13,238 nt of DNA from Thermoplasmata archaeon (GTDB lineage Archaea > Thermoplasmatota > Thermoplasmata > Thermoplasmatales > Thermoplasmataceae), in assembly GCA_021850835.1 (NCBI GenBank), contig JAJZKS010000020.1, forward strand, positions 1-13,238. The letters run 5' to 3'. Positions 5,572-13,238 of this stretch are shown in pieces. Numbering within the stretch: position 1 is the first letter of the stretch; every line of letters begins with the position of its first letter. The notes below the pieces were generated by a model. The model ran no database searches, was not told the origin of the DNA, and saw nothing but the letters and a program-made list of their open reading frames with translations. Position numbers and translations under genes: made by a program.

Positions 5572-7314
5572 CGGTGCCTCCTGAACGCCTTCCTTGCCAA
5601 ATTCATCAGGAATAACATACTGAGTATCAGATTCAATCATTGTTTTGATCTCCTCAGTTTTGATTCCGCTGAATACTGACCAGAAGTAGAAGACTATTGC
5701 AACCACTATGACCATTATAAGGTCATAAGGATATGGCACAATGTTTGCCCCTCCAAGCGTGCTTTCACCAATGTACGACTCAAGGGAAAGCACTGCAACA
5801 TAAACAGGCACCCACATGCCGGATATCAAGTGCTCCCTGCTGAATAGAGAAACCATGCCTCCTGCTTTTCCTCCGCCAAGGTAGAATATTGCATAAACTA
5901 CCAGGCCAAGTGCGATTGCAATTGCAAGGTACCCTACGGTCGGCCACTCTGACCAGTAAACCACAAGGGAAGCCCCTATGAATCCCAAGGGTGACAGGAT
6001 TGCTGAACCTGGCAGCTTGAATGGCCTCTTGAGTTCCGGTGCGTGTTTCCTGAGTACCCTAAGAGCTGGACCCCCTACAATATATGTGAATACTGTGGCG
6101 CCGGTAATGAAACCAACCAGCTTGTACCAGCTTGGGAATGGCGCGAAGAATACGAACCCAAGGAGAAGGCTCACTAGCAGCGGAAGTACGGGTATCCTGA
6201 ATCTTTCGTTGACCTTGGTAAGTGATTTGGGGAGAAATCTCAGCATACCAATGCCGAAGAGTGTCCTCATGGATGTCCCGAGATAAACGCTCAGGGTTCC
6301 GCTAGGTGATATGTATGCATCCGCGAACAGGATGTATGACAGGCCAACGAGCCCGACTGATGAAGCCAGTGTTGCAAACGGGGCGCTATATAGGGTATAG
6401 ATGGCGGCAGTGGCGAATCCTCCATTGGTTGTAACGCTGGAACTGGAGATGAAGGCCGACCATGATCCGATTGGGACGCCGAGCGCGTGCCAGTTAACTG
6501 CACCGATGAATGCAATCTGCAGCAGCACATATATCGTTATTCCAATAAGCACGGAAAAGACTGTTGCGATGGGCACAGATTTCTGTGGTGTTTTGGCCTC
6601 TCCAGAGTAATCGAGCCCCTGCCTGAAACCGAGGAATGAGAACACGATGCCTGATGTTGCAACCGCGGCGAGTACAGGCGCGAACCCATATGGCATGAAA
6701 CCTGTGCCCGTTGTTGCTGTTGATAGGAGTGTTGTGAAATTGGCAACGCTGAAATGCACAGATACCAGAATCAGTATTGTTGCGATTGGAAGGATAAGTT
6801 TCCACCATGTCATTCCCGTGTTGGTCTTTCCCATCACCTTAATACCAAAGTAATTCAGGAAGAAGAAAAGCACCATCAACAGGCCAGCAAATACGATACC
6901 TGTCGCAGAAAGAACAGGCCCTACATACAGGGACGGGTAATACGCAGCGGCATATCCCACGACGGCTTCAGCCTCAATAGCAGGCACAGATACGGCAGAA
7001 AGGAAATATGCCCATGCAAGGAAATACCCTGCAAAGTTTCCATGTGAAAACTGCCCGTATCTCACAATAGAACCAGACCTAGGGATCATGGCTCCCAGTT
7101 CGGCGTAGTTCAAGGAAATTATGAGGACGATGATTCCCCCAATTATCCAAGAAAGTATGGACGCAGGCCCGGCTAAACCAGACGCGGCAAAGGCGGCGAA
7201 AAGCCACCCAGATCCTATAATTCCGCCCAAGCTGAGAAATAGGAGATCCCAGGTGTTCAGACTTTTTCTTAATTTCCTGTCGGAAATTCCAACTTTAGTC
7301 GAACTTGTCTCCAT
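5569..7314 (-). CDS. APC-superfamily amino-acid permease, 581 aa
   Basis: This is a membrane transporter of the amino acid-polyamine-organocation superfamily, which imports or exchanges amino acids using an ion gradient. Helix 1 has the substrate-binding break LGGIIGSGWLF (29-39). After a polar N-terminus come helices at about 48-70 and 95-110 and further segments along the protein. The classic loop after helix 6, DYSGEAKTPQKSVPIA (235-250), identifies the superfamily. The length exceeds the usual 450-500 residues of 12-helix members: after residue 480 there are two more hydrophobic segments (about 493-509 and 528-550) and a soluble acidic tail, implying about 14 helices. The substrate cannot be read from sequence. 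It has its own TATA box after nusA and is followed by a small membrane-protein gene that may be a partner. A peptide-rich acidic habitat would suit such a transporter, but that is inference. Confidence 0.9.
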   Translation of the reverse strand: METSSTKVGISDRKLRKSLNTWDLLFLSLGGIIGSGWLFAAFAASGLAGPASILSWIIGGIIVLIISLNYAELGAMIPRSGSIVRYGQFSHGNFAGYFLAWAYFLSAVSVPAIEAEAVVGYAAAYYPSLYVGPVLSATGIVFAGLLMVLFFFLNYFGIKVMGKTNTGMTWWKLILPIATILILVSVHFSVANFTTLLSTATTGTGFMPYGFAPVLAAVATSGIVFSFLGFRQGLDYSGEAKTPQKSVPIATVFSVLIGITIYVLLQIAFIGAVNWHALGVPIGSWSAFISSSSVTTNGGFATAAIYTLYSAPFATLASSVGLVGLSYILFADAYISPSGTLSVYLGTSMRTLFGIGMLRFLPKSLTKVNERFRIPVLPLLVSLLLGFVFFAPFPSWYKLVGFITGATVFTYIVGGPALRVLRKHAPELKRPFKLPGSAILSPLGFIGASLVVYWSEWPTVGYLAIAIALGLVVYAIFYLGGGKAGGMVSLFSREHLISGMWVPVYVAVLSLESYIGESTLGGANIVPYPYDLIMVIVVAIVFYFWSVFSGIKTEEIKTMIESDTQYVIPDEFGKEGVQEAP

Positions 7315-7337
7315 GAGTGACTTTTACTAACACACCG

Positions 7338-7347
7338 TACTTAAATC
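7338..7347 (-). promoter_or_regulatory. TATA box of the APC permease
   Basis: The minus strand reads GATTTAAGTA, centred about 29 nt before the ATG at 7314, in the 76-bp gap after nusA. No Shine-Dalgarno sequence lies near the ATG, so a leader of only a few bases is predicted. Confidence 0.5.
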
Positions 7348-7390
7348 TTTCCAAATCACTTATGGAGATTTTATTGAATTGCCCTGAAAT

Positions 7391-7819
7391 CTATTGTTTT
7401 ATGTTGAGGCTCTTAATATTAAAGCTTCTTGAAATTGCTTCCCTGAAGAGCTTGATGTTTCTCCCTTCCTTGCCGATAGCCTTGCCAACTTCACTCTGCT
7501 CAACGGAAACAAGAATGTCAATCTGGCCCTCTTTCCAGTTGATGTAAATCTCCTTTACCTTAAACCTGAAGAAAACATTCCGCACATAAGTGAGGAGATC
7601 CCTGGAAAACTCTGCCACAAGGATGTGTTTGTTTACCTTGTCCTTCAGGCTCGTGATGATGTTCGGGTTCCTCTTGAATAATTCTGCCAGTTTTCTCTCA
7701 CCGACTATGAAAAGGACCATATCCTCGTTTTCAAGACATTCCCTGAGTTCCACACGCCCAATCTTTTCGAAGAGGGCTATATAGCCCATTATTTTGTTAT
7801 CTATTGTTACTTCCTTCAT
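7391..7819 (-). CDS. nusA: archaeal NusA-like KH-domain transcription factor
   Basis: Archaeal NusA is a short protein of two KH domains, lacking the N-terminal polymerase-binding and S1 domains of bacterial NusA, and is encoded next to RNA polymerase genes as here. Counting from the ATG at 7819, the 142-residue protein has a clear second KH domain with VGKAIGKEGRNIKLF (111-125; GXXG = GKEG). The first KH domain (about 32-95) keeps the strand VLFIVGE and the later KHILVAEFSRD, but at the place of its GXXG loop reads ELFKRNPNI (46-54), so the loop seems to be lost. An in-frame GTG at 7825 would add two residues; ATG 7819 is preferred but neither has a good ribosome-binding site. It follows rpoA2 after 80 nt. 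Confidence 0.88.
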   Translation of the reverse strand: MKEVTIDNKIMGYIALFEKIGRVELRECLENEDMVLFIVGERKLAELFKRNPNIITSLKDKVNKHILVAEFSRDLLTYVRNVFFRFKVKEIYINWKEGQIDILVSVEQSEVGKAIGKEGRNIKLFREAISRSFNIKSLNIKQ

Positions 7820-7872
7820 TGACACACTGATCCAGGTTTTGAGAAATTGCCTATTTTAGACTCTATTAATTT

Positions 7873-7884
7873 GGATATAAAAAA
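7873..7884 (-). promoter_or_regulatory. T-run and TATA-like sequence between rpoA2 and nusA
   Basis: The minus strand reads TTTTTTATATCC. The six T at 7884-7879, 15 nt after the rpoA2 stop, could partly terminate polymerase-operon transcripts, and TTTATATCC is a plausible TATA box giving nusA a leader of about 30 nt. A second AT-rich element (CTAAAATAGG, about 7849-7858) could serve as a TATA box for a leaderless start. nusA may therefore be transcribed both from the rpo operon and on its own. Confidence 0.35.
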
Positions 7885-7899
7885 TACTTTCGTAGGCAC

Positions 7900-12091
<4,192 letters not shown>

Positions 12092-12095
<4 letters not shown>

Positions 12096-13238
12096 TTAAG
12101 ATCACCCAATACTAGTCTCATCATTACACCCATTGAACTCAACTCATCCCTCATCAGCTTGAAAGCATAACTTGTTTCAACCGGATGGATATTCCCAGTG
12201 TTTCCGCATACGGGGCACCTTGGTGTCCCTTTCTTTCTGTCGAGTATTGCAATATGCCCGCACTTTGGATTTCCGCACACGTACAGAATCGTACCATCGC
12301 TCTGGTCAAGGAGCCTGTCCTTGATAACCATTGCAGCGCCATGCGCTATGAGAGTATCCCTTTCCATTTCTCCAAACCTCAGGCCTCCCTGCCTCGATCT
12401 TCCTTCTGTTGGTTGCCTCGTAAGGATCTGGACTGGCCCTCTGGATCTTGCATGGAACTTCCCTGCAACCATGTGGTGCAGTTTCTGGTAGTAAATCACT
12501 CCCGTGAAGATGTCTGCGTCGAACTTTCTTCCAGTGACACCGTCATACATTACCTCTGTAGATGAATGCCTGAAACCAAGTTTGACAAGATCTTCCCTTA
12601 GGCTCTTTTCAGGCTCTCCGCTGAAAATGGTTCCGTCAACAAGTTCTCCCTTCTCAGCGGCAATTTTTCCGCCAATCATCTCAAGGATGTGCCCCACAGT
12701 CATTCTTGATGGAATTGCATGCGGGTTGATGATAATATCAGGAATGATTCCTTCCTCAGTGAAAGGCATGTCCTCCTGGGGAACGACTGCTCCGATGACT
12801 CCTTTCTGACCATGCCTAGAAGCGAACTTGTCTCCAAGTTCCGGGATTCTTTCGCTCCTCACCCTGATTTTCACAACTCTGCTGTTGCTTTCAGATACGG
12901 TAAGGATAACATTGTCAACGAATCCCTTCTCGTTAGGCCTCATGGTAATGGAGGATTCTCTCCTTCTCTGTGGTCCAAGCTTATCTCCGCCCTCCTCAAG
13001 GAACCTCGGCGGAGATGTCTTTCCCACAAGCACTTCTGAACCTTCCACGTACGATTCAGGATAAATGATCCCATTCTCATCCAGGTTCCTGTAGAATTCT
13101 TCGGCCCTTGCGCCCAGTACATCATGAGTTGGAATCTCGAACCTGTCTTCCTGGCCTCCGGGATACCTTCTTTCCTCAGCGCTGTATGTCCTGAAGAAAG
13201 TACTTCTTCCAAGACCCCTCTCAACTGCGGATTTGTTG
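12092..13238 (-). CDS. rpoB: DNA-directed RNA polymerase subunit B (Rpo2), C-terminal part
   Basis: The frame is open to the right edge; 381 residues of the second-largest subunit are visible, and the true start lies beyond the window. Reading from the edge, the first residues are [20 protein letters not shown], then [14 protein letters not shown] and [11 protein letters not shown], all standard in archaeal RpoB. The hybrid-binding and active-site region [17 protein letters not shown], the [15 protein letters not shown] segment and the clamp-anchor part [20 protein letters not shown] follow. The C-terminal zinc ribbon has Cys residues at 12199-12284; its first knuckle is C-x4-C (CGNPKC) and the second C-x2-C (CPVC). 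A GTG at 13046-13048 is an internal valine, not a start. rpoH would be expected further upstream in transcription order, outside the window. Confidence 0.97.
12100..12106 (-). promoter_or_regulatory. ribosome-binding site of rpoA1
   Basis: The minus strand reads GGTGATC, fully complementary to the archaeal 16S rRNA 3' end, 4 nt before the rpoA1 ATG and inside the last rpoB codons. Confidence 0.7.

Overview
This window is ordinary chromosomal DNA of an archaeon. The RNA polymerase largest subunit is split into A' and A'', and aIF1A, Rio1, a Pno1/Dim2-type KH protein, a short NusA and an A1:U72 initiator tRNA are all present. TATA boxes 24-33 nt before the start codons of the leading genes, together with protein character and moderate base composition, suggest the Thermoplasmatales/Thermoplasmatota. 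That placement is an inference; no rRNA is present to confirm it.

Layout. At the left edge (1-195, plus) is the C-terminus of a membrane protein. It converges across two small hairpins on an unrecognised 104-residue gene (282-596, minus). Next comes a wybutosine-type tRNA modification gene, taw2 (708-1724, minus), divergent from the haem/sirohaem pair hemC-hemD (1781-3413, plus). hemD converges on the initiator tRNA-Met (3411-3485, minus), sharing three base pairs with it. From the tRNA to the right edge everything lies on the minus strand.

In transcription order, right to left, the main block is rpoB (partial) > rpoA1 > rpoA2 > nusA, then an APC-family amino-acid permease with a 61-residue two-helix membrane protein, then aIF1A > rio1 > pno1/dim2, and finally the initiator tRNA. 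rpoB/rpoA1 and rpoA1/rpoA2 overlap by 4 and 1 nt and have strong Shine-Dalgarno sites, so the polymerase genes are translationally coupled. aIF1A, Rio1, Pno1 and the initiator tRNA form a translation-initiation and small-subunit-maturation neighbourhood.

There is no CRISPR array, transposon, phage gene, toxin-antitoxin pair or defence system, and I do not see a new multi-gene system. The points worth a second look are within housekeeping genes: an extra N-terminal region of about 110 residues on RNA polymerase A'', a NusA whose first KH domain seems to have lost its GXXG loop, an initiator tRNA whose TATA box predicts almost no 5' leader, and a small membrane protein behind the permease with an intercistronic hairpin.
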